DNA from: Paenibacillus antri | GTDB lineage: Bacteria > Bacillota > Bacilli > Paenibacillales > YIM-B00363 | Direction: 5' to 3' | Assembly (NCBI RefSeq): GCF_005765165.1 | Contig: NZ_VCIW01000003.1 | Coordinates: forward strand, 186,001-250,000 | DNA: 64,000 nt | Part shown: piece by piece, positions 8,059 through 15,985 of the stretch | Position numbering within the stretch: the stretch's first letter is position 1 | Layout of the letters: the number at the start of each line of letters is the position of its first letter | Program-made: the position numbers and the translations under genes | Notes under the pieces: generated by a model | The model's database searches: none | The model's input: the letters and a program-made list of their open reading frames with translations, nothing else | What the model was told of the DNA's origin: nothing

Positions 8059-9270
8059 TTGATCACTAACAAGAAGAGCAAGAGATTCGCCGTCGCCATC
8101 CTCGCCATGCTGGTGGCCCTGACGCTGGGCTCGGGCTCGGCGGCCGCCTCGATCGGCGCGGACGAAGCCGAGTCGGCCGAAGCGCCGGTCGTCGATTTGG
8201 CGCCGAACGCACGCTCGGCGATCTTGATGGACGCCGATACGGGCACCGTCATGTTCCAAAAGAACGTATCGGAAAAGCTGCCGCCGGCATCCATTACGAA
8301 GGTGATGACGATGCTGCTGATCATGGAGGCGCTCGACGCGGGCAAGATCAAGCTCGACGATAAGGTGTCGACGAGCGAATACGCGGCTTCGATGGGCGGC
8401 TCTCAGATCTTCCTGGAGGTCGGCGAAGAGATGACCGTCGACGAGATGCTGAAGGGCATCGCGATGGCGTCCGGCAACGATGCGTCCGTGGCGATGGCGG
8501 AGAAAATCGCGGGCAGCGAGCAGCAATTCGTTCAGATGATGAACGAGCGCGCCAAGGAGCTCGGGATGAACAATACGAACTTCGTGAACGTCAACGGATT
8601 GCCTGCGGAAAATCACTATACGACGGCCGAAGACATCGCCATCATGTCCCGCGAGCTCATGAAGCACGAGGAAGTCACGAAATATACGAGCGTATATCAA
8701 GACTATCTTCGGAAGGATTCGGAGAAGCCGTTCTGGCTCGTGAACACGAACAAGCTCGTGCGGTTTTATTCCGGCGCGGACGGGCTTAAGACCGGATATA
8801 CGAGCGAAGCGAAGTTTTGCCTTACGGCGACGGCCAAGCGGAACGACTTCCGCGTTATCGCAGTCGTGCTCGGAGAGCCGAATACGAAGACGCGCAATGC
8901 CGAGGTGACGTCCATGTTCGACTACGCGTTCGCGCAGTACCAAAACCATACGCTGATTAAAGACGGCGATCAGATCGGCAGCATCAAGGTCGAGAAGGGC
9001 CAGCAGGAACGCATCGAGCTGAAAGCCGACCACCAATACAGCGTCCTGCTGAAGAAAGGCGACAACACAGACGAGATTCGTTACGAGCTCAAATACGACG
9101 AAAACCTGAAGGCGCCGATCGCGATCGGCCAGCCGATCGGCAAGATCGTCGTGTACAAGGGCGACGGGGTGCTCAAGGAGTACGACCTCGAGTCGCCGGT
9201 CGACGTTCCGGAAGCGAGCTGGTGGACGATGCTGAAGCGCACCGCCTCCAAGCTGTTTCTGATCAAGTAA
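8059..9270 (+). CDS. dacF: D-alanyl-D-alanine carboxypeptidase DacF
   Basis: Penicillin-binding protein that trims the terminal D-Ala of peptidoglycan stem peptides; in Bacillus DacF acts from the forespore and tunes spore cortex cross-linking. The 403-residue protein has a signal peptide (basic start, hydrophobic stretch to about residue 25, cleavage near SAAAS). Active-site motifs of the S11 family follow: S78-I-T-K81, SGN (MASGNDASV) and KTG (DGLKTGYTSE). A C-terminal PBP5-like beta domain ends in an amphipathic anchor (WWTMLKRTASKLFLIK). The start is TTG behind TAGGAGGGG. It precedes spoIIAA, the conserved sporulation order. Confidence 0.95.
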   Translation: MITNKKSKRFAVAILAMLVALTLGSGSAAASIGADEAESAEAPVVDLAPNARSAILMDADTGTVMFQKNVSEKLPPASITKVMTMLLIMEALDAGKIKLDDKVSTSEYAASMGGSQIFLEVGEEMTVDEMLKGIAMASGNDASVAMAEKIAGSEQQFVQMMNERAKELGMNNTNFVNVNGLPAENHYTTAEDIAIMSRELMKHEEVTKYTSVYQDYLRKDSEKPFWLVNTNKLVRFYSGADGLKTGYTSEAKFCLTATAKRNDFRVIAVVLGEPNTKTRNAEVTSMFDYAFAQYQNHTLIKDGDQIGSIKVEKGQQERIELKADHQYSVLLKKGDNTDEIRYELKYDENLKAPIAIGQPIGKIVVYKGDGVLKEYDLESPVDVPEASWWTMLKRTASKLFLIK

Positions 9271-9308
9271 CCGAGCGCCCCGGCATCCCGAACGGCCCCC
9301 CCCCCCGT

Positions 9309-9343
9309 CCCCGCCTTCCGAGGCGGGGGCGGAGGTTCTTTTT
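9309..9343 (+). terminator. Terminator after dacF
   Basis: An 8-bp GC stem (9309-9316 with 9321-9328), TCCG loop, and a T-rich run to 9343. It separates dacF from spoIIAA, consistent with a separate promoter at 9427. Confidence 0.75.
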
Positions 9344-9426
9344 CCATCGTTCTATCAACCTCCCGCCCTTAGGCAGACCGCGAAATAGAGAGGAAAATGT
9401 CGCTTTTCTTCTAGTTTTGTCGCCAG

Positions 9427-9456
9427 GCAGGAAAGGAAGAGCCTTCCGTAGAATTG
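9427..9456 (+). promoter_or_regulatory. Sigma-H-type promoter of the spoIIA operon
   Basis: GCAGGAAAG (9427-9435), a 12-base spacer and GTAGAATTG (9448-9456) match the sigma-H consensus RnAGGAWWW-N11/12-RnnGAATWW with one mismatch. The start site would fall about 25 bases before the spoIIAA start. B. subtilis spoIIA is sigma-H dependent, so position and type agree. Confidence 0.75.
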
Positions 9457-9489
9457 GAACGGACAAGACCAGGAAGGAGATGGAACAGC

Positions 9490-9843
9490 ATGAGCTTCGG
9501 CATTCATATGGAGCAGCATCGGCAGGCGTTAATCGTCCGGCTCGAAGGCGAGTTGGATCACCACGCCGCCGATTCGGTACGCACCCAAATGGAGGACGCT
9601 ATCATTCGGGGGAACGTCACGCACCTCATTTTAAGTTTAAAAGAGTTATCCTTCATGGACAGCTCCGGCATCGGAGTCATCCTTGGACGCTATAAGCTGA
9701 TAACGAGCCGAGGCGGCAAGATGGTCGTATGCGATGCGTCGCCGGCCGTCTATCGATTGTTCGAGATGTCGGGACTGTTCAAGATCGTCGCGATCGAGCC
9801 GAGCGAGAAACAAGCGCTTTCGAGTCTGGGGGTCGTATCATGA
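9490..9843 (+). CDS. spoIIAA: Anti-sigma-F factor antagonist SpoIIAA
   Basis: STAS-domain switch protein that frees sigma-F by binding SpoIIAB when dephosphorylated. It is 117 residues, the same as in B. subtilis, and the phosphorylated serine falls at S58 in the motif FMDSSGIG. The ATG follows AAGGAGATGG by a normal distance; an in-frame upstream ATG at 9454 would lack support and overlap the promoter region. The stop codon overlaps the spoIIAB start (ATGA), indicating translational coupling. Confidence 0.96.
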   Translation: MSFGIHMEQHRQALIVRLEGELDHHAADSVRTQMEDAIIRGNVTHLILSLKELSFMDSSGIGVILGRYKLITSRGGKMVVCDASPAVYRLFEMSGLFKIVAIEPSEKQALSSLGVVS

Positions 9844-10286
9844 GCGAGACGAATTTCATGAAGCTAGAATTCTCGAGCCGCTCCGTGAACGAAGCGTTCG
9901 CCCGCGTCGCGGTCGCCGCCTTCGTGAGCCAGTTGGATCCTACGCTCGACGAACTGACCGACATCAAGACGGTCATCTCCGAAGCGGTGACGAACGCGAT
10001 CATTCACGGGTACAACGAGGATCCGAACGGCGTCGTCGCGATCCGGGGGCGCATCGAAGGGGATACCGTGTATCTGACCGTCGAGGACCAAGGCGGGGGC
10101 ATCGAAGACCTGGACCTGGCGCGCACGCCGCTGTACACGTCGAAGCCGGAGCTCGAGCGATCCGGCATGGGCTTTACGATCATGGAAAACTTCATGGACC
10201 GATTGGACGTCGTCTCCGAGCCGGGCAAAGGCACGAAAGTCGAGATGGTGAAGCGCATCGAATCGAAAAAAGTGATGTATAACTAG
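9840..10286 (+). CDS. spoIIAB: Anti-sigma-F factor / serine kinase SpoIIAB
   Basis: GHKL-type kinase that binds sigma-F and phosphorylates SpoIIAA. The 148-residue protein shows the N box ([12 protein letters not shown]), G1 (VEDQGGGI) and G2 ([15 protein letters not shown]) ATP-binding motifs and ends in a [10 protein letters not shown] strand. Overlaps spoIIAA by four bases and lies 10 bases before sigF. Confidence 0.96.
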   Translation: MSETNFMKLEFSSRSVNEAFARVAVAAFVSQLDPTLDELTDIKTVISEAVTNAIIHGYNEDPNGVVAIRGRIEGDTVYLTVEDQGGGIEDLDLARTPLYTSKPELERSGMGFTIMENFMDRLDVVSEPGKGTKVEMVKRIESKKVMYN

Positions 10287-10296
10287 GAGTTGGGCT

Positions 10297-11052
10297 ATGG
10301 ATGTCGATGTAAAAAACGCCTCCCACAGCTATCTCGACGACGCTGAAGTCAAGCGCCTGATCGCGCTCAGCCAAGCCGGCGAGACGACCGCGAGGGACAC
10401 GCTCGTCAATTGCAACATTCGTCTCGTCTGGTCGGTCGTGCAGCGGTTCTTGAACCGCGGCTACGAGCCGGAAGACTTATTCCAAATCGGGTGCATCGGA
10501 TTGCTCAAATCGATCGACAAGTTCGACTTGTCCTACGACGTTAAATTTTCCACCTATGCCGTTCCGATGATCATCGGCGAAATTCAACGCTTTCTCCGGG
10601 ACGACGGCACCGTGAAGGTGAGCCGCTCGCTTAAGGAGATGGCGAACAAGGTGCGGAAGACGAAGGACGAATTGTCGAAGCGGTACGGGCGTCTGCCGAC
10701 GATCAGCGAAGTCGCGGAAGAGCTCGGCGTCACGCCGGAGGAAATCGTATTCGCGCAGGAAGCCAACAAGCCGCCGTCCTCGATTCACGAAACCGTGTTC
10801 GAGAACGACGGCGACCCGATCACGTTGATGGACCAGATCGCCGACGACTCGCAGGAGCGTTGGTTCGACAAGCTGGCGCTCGGGGAAGCGATCAACGCGC
10901 TGTCCGAACGAGAGCGGTTGATCGTCTATCTGCGGTATTACCGGGACCAGACGCAATCCGAAGTCGCCTCGCGCCTCGGCATCTCGCAGGTGCAGGTATC
11001 GAGGCTCGAGAAGAAAATATTGCAGAGCATCAAAGACCAGATCGCCCAATAG
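10297..11052 (+). CDS. sigF: RNA polymerase sigma-F factor
   Basis: First forespore-specific sigma factor. The 251-residue protein has region 2 (LVNCNIRLVWSVVQRFLNRGYEPEDLFQIGCIGLLKSIDKF is split over about 30-72), region 3 (about 110-150) and region 4 with its helix-turn-helix (QSEVASRLGISQVQVSRLEKKIL). A clear ribosome-binding site (TAGGAG) precedes the ATG. Unusually, the terminator hairpin begins inside the last codons, and the convergent GNAT gene overlaps the 3' end by 23 bases. Confidence 0.96.
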   Translation: MDVDVKNASHSYLDDAEVKRLIALSQAGETTARDTLVNCNIRLVWSVVQRFLNRGYEPEDLFQIGCIGLLKSIDKFDLSYDVKFSTYAVPMIIGEIQRFLRDDGTVKVSRSLKEMANKVRKTKDELSKRYGRLPTISEVAEELGVTPEEIVFAQEANKPPSSIHETVFENDGDPITLMDQIADDSQERWFDKLALGEAINALSERERLIVYLRYYRDQTQSEVASRLGISQVQVSRLEKKILQSIKDQIAQ

Positions 11053-11464
11053 GGGCGGTCTGGTTTTTCGTTCTCGCCATCGCCTCCCGACGTACGAAGC
11101 CGAAGCGTTCGTACAGTCCGTGAGCGTCGCGGGTGGCAAGCCCCATATTCGTGTCCCGGATCGCCGGGTGCGAGAGGGCCGTCTCCATCAGCCGCTTGCC
11201 GATGCCGCCCCCTCGGTGCGCTTCGTCTACGACGACGTCGCAAATCCACGCGAACGTCGCCCGATCCGTCACCGCCCGCAGGAAGCCGACTTGAAGTTCG
11301 CCGACGAACGCCGACAAACAAAGCGATCCCCGCACGCTCGCCTCGACGGTGCTCCTATCCCTGTCGGCCGCCCAATAGGAGGCTGCCAGCATCGCGTACA
11401 CCTTGTCGAGATCGACGAGCTCCGTCTCGTCCGTAATCCGTAAGTCTCCCCATGTCCATTCCAT
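11030..11464 (-). CDS. GNAT family N-acetyltransferase
   Basis: A 144-residue acetyltransferase of the Gcn5 superfamily; substrate unknown. The acetyl-CoA pyrophosphate loop is visible as HRGGGIGKRLM, preceded by the beta-4 strand FAWICDVVVDE and followed by the GLATRDAHGLYERFGF segment typical of small stand-alone GNATs. The start (ATG at 11464) follows AAGGGAGAAAAG. The open frame extends far upstream as a shadow of the divergent gene and was discounted. It is divergent from a MocR regulator and shares a short intergenic region with it, so it may be a regulatory target. It overlaps the sigF end. Confidence 0.85.
   Translation of the reverse strand: MEWTWGDLRITDETELVDLDKVYAMLAASYWAADRDRSTVEASVRGSLCLSAFVGELQVGFLRAVTDRATFAWICDVVVDEAHRGGGIGKRLMETALSHPAIRDTNMGLATRDAHGLYERFGFVRREAMARTKNQTAPIGRSGL
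11037..11068 (+). terminator. Terminator overlapping the sigF stop codon
   Basis: Arms 11037-11047 and 11053-11063 form an 11-bp stem with one G-T pair, followed by TTTTT (11064-11068). The TAG stop of sigF is in the loop. The opposite strand also reads as a hairpin, so it may serve the convergent gene too. Confidence 0.8.
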
Positions 11465-11505
11465 TCTCTTTTCTCCCTTCTTTACTACCGTATTTTCGCG
11501 TCCCG

Positions 11506-11542
11506 ACCGGTATTGTATGGGTACAGATGTCGAAATACCGGT
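11506..11542. promoter_or_regulatory. Inverted repeat between GNAT and MocR genes
   Basis: ACCGGTATT (11506-11514) and its exact complement AATACCGGT (11534-11542), 28 bases centre to centre, lie in the divergent intergenic region. Candidate operator for the adjacent MocR protein. Confidence 0.5.
11514..11525. promoter_or_regulatory. TGTAN-GG-GTACA palindromic site 1
   Basis: TGTATGGGTACA is a near-palindrome (one mismatch) that recurs at 11611. GntR-family operators often have this half-site type. Confidence 0.45.
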
Positions 11543-11610
11543 GGTCCGGAGGGTTACAGATTCATTATTATGGATGTAAGAGGCGCAGGGAAAGAATCGA
11601 TTCTTGACTG

Positions 11611-11622
11611 TGTACGGGTACA
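11611..11622. promoter_or_regulatory. TGTAC-GG-GTACA palindromic site 2
   Basis: TGTACGGGTACA, two perfect 5-bp half-sites around GG. Bases 11611-11625 match 11514-11528 at 13 of 15 positions, giving two similar sites 97 bases apart. Confidence 0.5.
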
Positions 11623-11647
11623 AATCTTCGGAGGAGGCGGGGGGACG

Positions 11648-13042
11648 ATGCAGGAAGGAAGCAAGTACGGGAACATCGTTCGATATGCGCTCGATCGGAT
11701 CGGCGAAGGGGCATGGAAGGCGGGGGCGAAGCTGCCGTCCGTCCGAGCGATGGCCGAACGGAACGGGTGCAGCGTGAATACGGTGCTGCGAGCTTACGAA
11801 GCGCTTCAAAGCGAAGGGTACGTGTATGCGAAGCCGAAGGCGGGGTTTTTCGTGGCGGCCGATCCGGATCGGCCTTCGCCTCGGGCGACCGCCGCGATTC
11901 CGTTCGACGCGGCTTCGCCGGACGAATCGGCGATGCCGTATAAGGAATTTTTCGAATACATGACCAAGGCGGTCTTTCAACGCAGAGGCGCCCTGTTCGA
12001 CTACGGCGATCCGCAAGGGCTGCCGTCGCTCAGGCAAGCGCTCGCGAAGCATCTGCAGGACGTCGGCTTGTTCGTCGACGAACGGCGGATCTTCGTCGTC
12101 TCGGGATCGCAGCAGGCGCTCCAGCTGCTCGTCTCGATGCCGTTCCCGAACGGCAAGACTCACGTTCTCGTCGAACAGCCGACGTACCACGGCATGCTTC
12201 GCGCTTTGCGAACCGCGAACGTACCGGCGATCGGGCTGGAGCGGACCGAGTCGGGCATCGATCTGGAGCGGCTCGAGCGGCATTTCCAAAGCAATCCGAT
12301 CAAATTGTTCTATACCGCGAGCCGGTTCCATAATCCGACGGGCTGGTCGTATGCGAAGTCGCAGCGAGAAAGCATCGCGAGACTCGCGCGTAAATACGAT
12401 GTGTACGTCGTAGAGGACGATTATTTGGCCGATCTGGAGCACGATTCCCGGAACGAACCGATCGCCGCGAACGACGGCTGCGACCGAATCGTCTACGTGA
12501 AGAGCTTCTCGAAGACGCTGCTGCCCGGCATGCGGCTCGGACTGGCCGCATTGCCGCCGCCGCTCGTCGAGACGTTCCGAGAGCATAAGCTTTGCGCCGA
12601 CTTCGGGACGTCGTCGCTGTCGCAGAACGCGCTGGAGCTGTATCTTCGCAACGGCTTGTTCGACGTCCACCGGAAGAGCGTTCGAGCGACGTACCGCGAC
12701 CGTATGACGGAGCTGATCCGCGTCTGCCGGGAGACGCTGCCGACCCAGGTGACGTTGGACGCGCCGGCGGGAGGCATCTTCGCCTCCCTGTTCCTGCCGA
12801 AGACGCTGCCGGAGGCGGAATTCGCCCGCGCGCTCGGAGCGGCCGGGGTCCCGATGGTGCCCGGAGAACGATTTTTCCTGCCGGGCTTCCCGGAGGCGAA
12901 GCCCCTCATGCGTATCAGCGTCATACGCGCCGACGAAGCGGCCATCCGCCGCGGCGTCGAGCTCGTCGCCGCGGAAGCCCGGCGGTTGCTTCGCACGACG
13001 CCGAAGGAGCGGGACGAGGCATCCGGAGGTCATTGGATATAG
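11648..13042 (+). CDS. MocR/GabR-type transcription factor (GntR + aminotransferase fold)
   Basis: A 464-residue PLP-dependent regulator. Residues 1-75 form the GntR winged helix (AGAKLPSVRAMAERNGCSVNTVLRAYEALQSEGYVYAK). The remainder has the fold type I aminotransferase domain: YGDPQGLPSLRQALAKHL, FHNPTGWS, VEDDYLADLEH and the PLP-lysine motif KSFSKTLLPGMRLG. The ATG at 11648 lies behind GGAGGAGGCGGGG; an upstream extension lacks a matching domain. The ligand is unknown. The divergent GNAT gene is a plausible target, since MocR proteins often control a divergent neighbour and themselves. The pair is inserted between sigF and spoVAA relative to B. subtilis. Confidence 0.9.
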   Translation: MQEGSKYGNIVRYALDRIGEGAWKAGAKLPSVRAMAERNGCSVNTVLRAYEALQSEGYVYAKPKAGFFVAADPDRPSPRATAAIPFDAASPDESAMPYKEFFEYMTKAVFQRRGALFDYGDPQGLPSLRQALAKHLQDVGLFVDERRIFVVSGSQQALQLLVSMPFPNGKTHVLVEQPTYHGMLRALRTANVPAIGLERTESGIDLERLERHFQSNPIKLFYTASRFHNPTGWSYAKSQRESIARLARKYDVYVVEDDYLADLEHDSRNEPIAANDGCDRIVYVKSFSKTLLPGMRLGLAALPPPLVETFREHKLCADFGTSSLSQNALELYLRNGLFDVHRKSVRATYRDRMTELIRVCRETLPTQVTLDAPAGGIFASLFLPKTLPEAEFARALGAAGVPMVPGERFFLPGFPEAKPLMRISVIRADEAAIRRGVELVAAEARRLLRTTPKERDEASGGHWI

Positions 13043-13047
13043 ACCGC

Positions 13048-13077
13048 GCATGTTCGGAGGGCGTCCCACCTATACTA
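13048..13077 (+). promoter_or_regulatory. Sigma-G/F-type promoter of spoVAA
   Basis: GCATG (13048-13052), an 18-base spacer and TATACTA (13071-13077) fit the forespore consensus GHATR-N18-CATWHTA with one mismatch. SpoVA expression is sigma-G dependent in Bacillus. Confidence 0.65.
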
Positions 13078-13103
13078 TGGGAACATAGCAGGGGGGGACA
13101 GCG

Positions 13104-13733
13104 ATGAAGCCAACCGTGTATTTGCGGCTGCGCAAGCGCGCGCGGATGCCGAAGGGACACGCGATCCGGCTGCGGGACGTCGCGCAGCTGTTGTCGGAGC
13201 CGGAGCTGGAGGAGCAGTTGTACGATCTCGTCGTCCATCGGCCCGTTGCCGGCGACGGCAATCTGGTGTTAGTCGACATTCTCCGCGTCGTCTCGGTCAT
13301 CCGGGAAGCGGCGCCGGACGCCGCGATCGAATCGTTCGGGGAACCGCACGCGCTGGTCGAGCTATACGCGCAGCGCCGGCCTGCGAACCGCATCGCTTTC
13401 GCGCTCGTATGGCTGTTGTTGTTTTTCGGCTCGGGGCTCGCGATCATGAACTTCCACGAGGACGTCTCGATGCCGGCGGTGCATCAGCGCATCGCCTTTT
13501 TGCTGACCGGGCAGACGATCGATCACCCGTTTTTCCTTCAAATCCCGTATTCGTTCGGTATCGGACTCGGGATGGTCATCTTTTTCAATCATGTGTTCAA
13601 GAAGAAGATCAACGAGGAACCGAGCCCGCTCGAGGTGGAGATGTTCAAATACGAGGAGAGCGTGCATCAATACGTCGTAACGGAGGAGTACCGGAAGCTT
13701 GACGCTCGGCGCCGCGAAGAACCGAAGCGATGA
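13104..13733 (+). CDS. spoVAA: Stage V sporulation protein AA
   Basis: Membrane protein of the SpoVA group, associated with dipicolinic acid movement in forespores and germinating spores. The 209-residue protein has a soluble N-terminal portion (YLRLRKRARMPKGHAIRLRDVAQL, the SpoVAA signature) and two C-terminal membrane segments (about 92-112 and 150-170). The ATG lies behind AGGGGGG. It overlaps spoVAB by four bases. Confidence 0.93.
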   Translation: MKPTVYLRLRKRARMPKGHAIRLRDVAQLLSEPELEEQLYDLVVHRPVAGDGNLVLVDILRVVSVIREAAPDAAIESFGEPHALVELYAQRRPANRIAFALVWLLLFFGSGLAIMNFHEDVSMPAVHQRIAFLLTGQTIDHPFFLQIPYSFGIGLGMVIFFNHVFKKKINEEPSPLEVEMFKYEESVHQYVVTEEYRKLDARRREEPKR

Positions 13734-14170
13734 CGGCGGCGATCGGCGGAGCGGTCGCGGGGGCGGCGCAGGCGTTCCTCGGCTTGGCCAGCGGTCTCGC
13801 GGTCGGCAGCGGCCTCGTGGCGTTCCTCGTCGTGCTCGACGTCATCCCGCGACTCGCGCAAATAACGGGAACGACGTCGCGCGGCGCGGATCTGGAGCTC
13901 GCGGTCGTGTTCGGAGCGGTGTTCTGGACGTGCGCGGACTTCTTCGGATGGTCGCTCTCCTGTCCGGAGGCTGCGCTGATCGGCGTCGGGCTGCTTACGG
14001 GCGGCTTCGTCGGCACGGTGGCGGCCGCGCTTACCGAGGTGTTGAACGTGTTTCCGATTTTGGCGCGGAGGCTCCGCTTGGAATCGCACCTGCGATGGCT
14101 GTTGGCCGCCATGGTGCTCGGCAAGGTGCTCGGTTCGTTGTTTGAATGGCTGGCGTTCCGGGTACAGTAA
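13730..14170 (+). CDS. spoVAB: Stage V sporulation protein AB
   Basis: A 146-residue polytopic membrane protein with four or five hydrophobic segments, matching SpoVAB in size and in its GSGLVAFLVVLDVIPRLAQ segment. Translationally coupled to spoVAA. In B. subtilis spoVAC, AD and AE follow; here they are absent and spoVAF comes next. Confidence 0.92.
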   Translation: MTAAIGGAVAGAAQAFLGLASGLAVGSGLVAFLVVLDVIPRLAQITGTTSRGADLELAVVFGAVFWTCADFFGWSLSCPEAALIGVGLLTGGFVGTVAAALTEVLNVFPILARRLRLESHLRWLLAAMVLGKVLGSLFEWLAFRVQ

Positions 14171-14217
14171 AGGAAACGCCGAACAACTGAGGAAAGAGCG
14201 AGGAGTGAAGGAATGCC

Positions 14218-15909
14218 ATGAGCAGGACGGACGAACGCGTGCCGAACCAAGACCAAACGATCGTCTTCATTCCCGAAGGGGATATCGACGCGACCTTCGA
14301 GCCCGCGGACGGGCTGGGCGACAACGCGGAGCCCGACCTGAAGGAGCGAATCCGAGAAGGGATTCCGCCGAAGAAGAAGCCGCCGGAATCGGATTTATAC
14401 CGATACACGAAGAAGGAAGAGGAGTTCCTGTTCACCGACGACGTTCCGGAGAAGCTCGAAGACGTCAAACGGGTCATGGAGGAGCGCGCGGGCTTCAACG
14501 CCAGCTTCGATGCGATCGCTCGCGATATGACGTACGGCGGCAAGCCGACGTCGTTATATTATTTGAACGGCTTCGTCAAGGACGAAGTGCTGACGATGAT
14601 TATGTCGCGCTTGTCGATGCTGCCGGGGAACACGCTTAATACGGAAGCCGTGCGGAAGCTGTTCGATCAATACATTCCGCATATTCAGGTAGACAAGCTC
14701 GATACGATGACCGAAATCATCGGCAAGGTGCTCGGCGGCGGCAGCGCGTTGTTCATCGAAGGGGAACGGTCCGCGCTCGTCATGGACGTCAAGAGCTTGC
14801 CGCAGCGGGGCACCGACGAGCCGTCGGTCGAGAAGGTCGTGCGCGGCTCGAGAGACGGGTTCATCGAGACGCTCCTCACGAACGTAACGTTGCTCCGGCG
14901 CCGACTGAAGGATCCGCGGCTGAAGCTGGAGACGATGCAGGTCGGCCGCCGAACGCGTACGGACGTATGCATCGCGTACATTCAGGATATCGCGGACGTC
15001 AGTCTGGTGAAGGCGATCAAGACGAAGATCGAAGCGCTGGACATCGACGGACTCGCGATGGCGGACAAGGAGCTGCAGGAGGCGATCATCGACCGGGGAT
15101 GGAACCCGTTCCCGATTGTTCGCTATACCGAACGACCCGACGTGGCCGCATACCATCTGTTGGAAGGACATGTGTGCTTGTTCGTCGACACGAGTCCGAG
15201 CGTCATCATATTGCCGTCGACGTTCTTTCACCACGTGCAGCACGCCGAAGAATACCGGCAGACGCCGTTCGTCGGCACGTATTTGCGGTGGGTGCGGTTC
15301 TTCGGCGTCTTCGCGTCGATCTTCCTGCTTCCGCTGTGGTTCCTGTTCGTGCTTAAGCCCGAGCTTCGCCCGATGGTGTTTACGTTCATCGGCCCGCAGG
15401 AGACGGGAAGGATTCCGATCCTGGCGCAGTTCTTGATCGTCGAGGTCGGCGTCGACATGATGCGTCTCGCCGCTATTCATACGCCGACGCCGCTCGCCTC
15501 CGCGATGGGCCTCATCGCGGCGATCTTGATCGGGGACATCGCCATTAAGGCCGGCCTGTTCGTCAACGAGGTCATCTTGTACATGGCCGTCGCCGCGATC
15601 GGCATGTTCGCGACGCCGAGCTACGAGCTGGCGCTGGCGAATCGGCTCGTCCGGATCGCGCTGCTCGTGGCCGTCGCCCTGTTCGGCATTCCGGGCTTCG
15701 CCGTGGGCACGGTGCTCATCATGCTGATGCTCATTACGCAACGGTCCCATCATACGCCTTACATGTGGCCGTTCATTCCGTTCGACGGGAAAGCGATGCT
15801 GGACATCATCCTGCGAAGACCGTTCCCGACGCAAAAATTTCGCATGACGCTGACGAAGCCGCAAGACCGGACGCGGATGGCGGCGAAGCTCGGGTTGAAG
15901 AAGAAATGA
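14218..15909 (+). CDS. spoVAF: GerA-family spore protein SpoVAF
   Basis: GerAA-like spore membrane protein of the spoVA operon. The 563-residue product is about 70 residues longer than B. subtilis SpoVAF because of an acidic N-terminal extension (VFIPEGDIDATFEPADGLG and onward). The conserved core follows: the soluble GerA domain (about 85-330), then about five membrane segments (about 355-500, e.g. FFGVFASIFLLPLWFLFVL and GFAVGTVLIMLMLI), and a basic cytoplasmic tail. The ATG is behind GGAGTGAAGG. Membership of the GerA family is firm; SpoVAF rather than another germinant receptor A subunit is argued from its spoVAB-lysA position. Confidence 0.88.
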   Translation: MSRTDERVPNQDQTIVFIPEGDIDATFEPADGLGDNAEPDLKERIREGIPPKKKPPESDLYRYTKKEEEFLFTDDVPEKLEDVKRVMEERAGFNASFDAIARDMTYGGKPTSLYYLNGFVKDEVLTMIMSRLSMLPGNTLNTEAVRKLFDQYIPHIQVDKLDTMTEIIGKVLGGGSALFIEGERSALVMDVKSLPQRGTDEPSVEKVVRGSRDGFIETLLTNVTLLRRRLKDPRLKLETMQVGRRTRTDVCIAYIQDIADVSLVKAIKTKIEALDIDGLAMADKELQEAIIDRGWNPFPIVRYTERPDVAAYHLLEGHVCLFVDTSPSVIILPSTFFHHVQHAEEYRQTPFVGTYLRWVRFFGVFASIFLLPLWFLFVLKPELRPMVFTFIGPQETGRIPILAQFLIVEVGVDMMRLAAIHTPTPLASAMGLIAAILIGDIAIKAGLFVNEVILYMAVAAIGMFATPSYELALANRLVRIALLVAVALFGIPGFAVGTVLIMLMLITQRSHHTPYMWPFIPFDGKAMLDIILRRPFPTQKFRMTLTKPQDRTRMAAKLGLKKK

Positions 15910-15985
15910 CTGTTTTTCCCCTTGGTTTTGTGATAATGTCAGTCAGAGAGTACTGATTCGACAGAATAATGAAGGGGATAGGACG

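Noticed and set aside
7823-8062. A 79-codon plus-strand frame upstream of dacF
   Set aside because: No ribosome-binding site, lysine/phenylalanine-rich random composition, and it runs into the dacF ribosome-binding site.
9298-9306. Run of nine or more C residues after dacF
   Set aside because: Could be an assembly-sensitive homopolymer or part of the terminator surround; there is no coding effect.
11030-13069. A 679-codon open frame on the minus strand spanning the MocR gene
   Set aside because: Only its last 144 codons match a family (GNAT), with a good ribosome-binding site at 11464. The rest is Arg/Asp-rich antisense shadow of the MocR gene.
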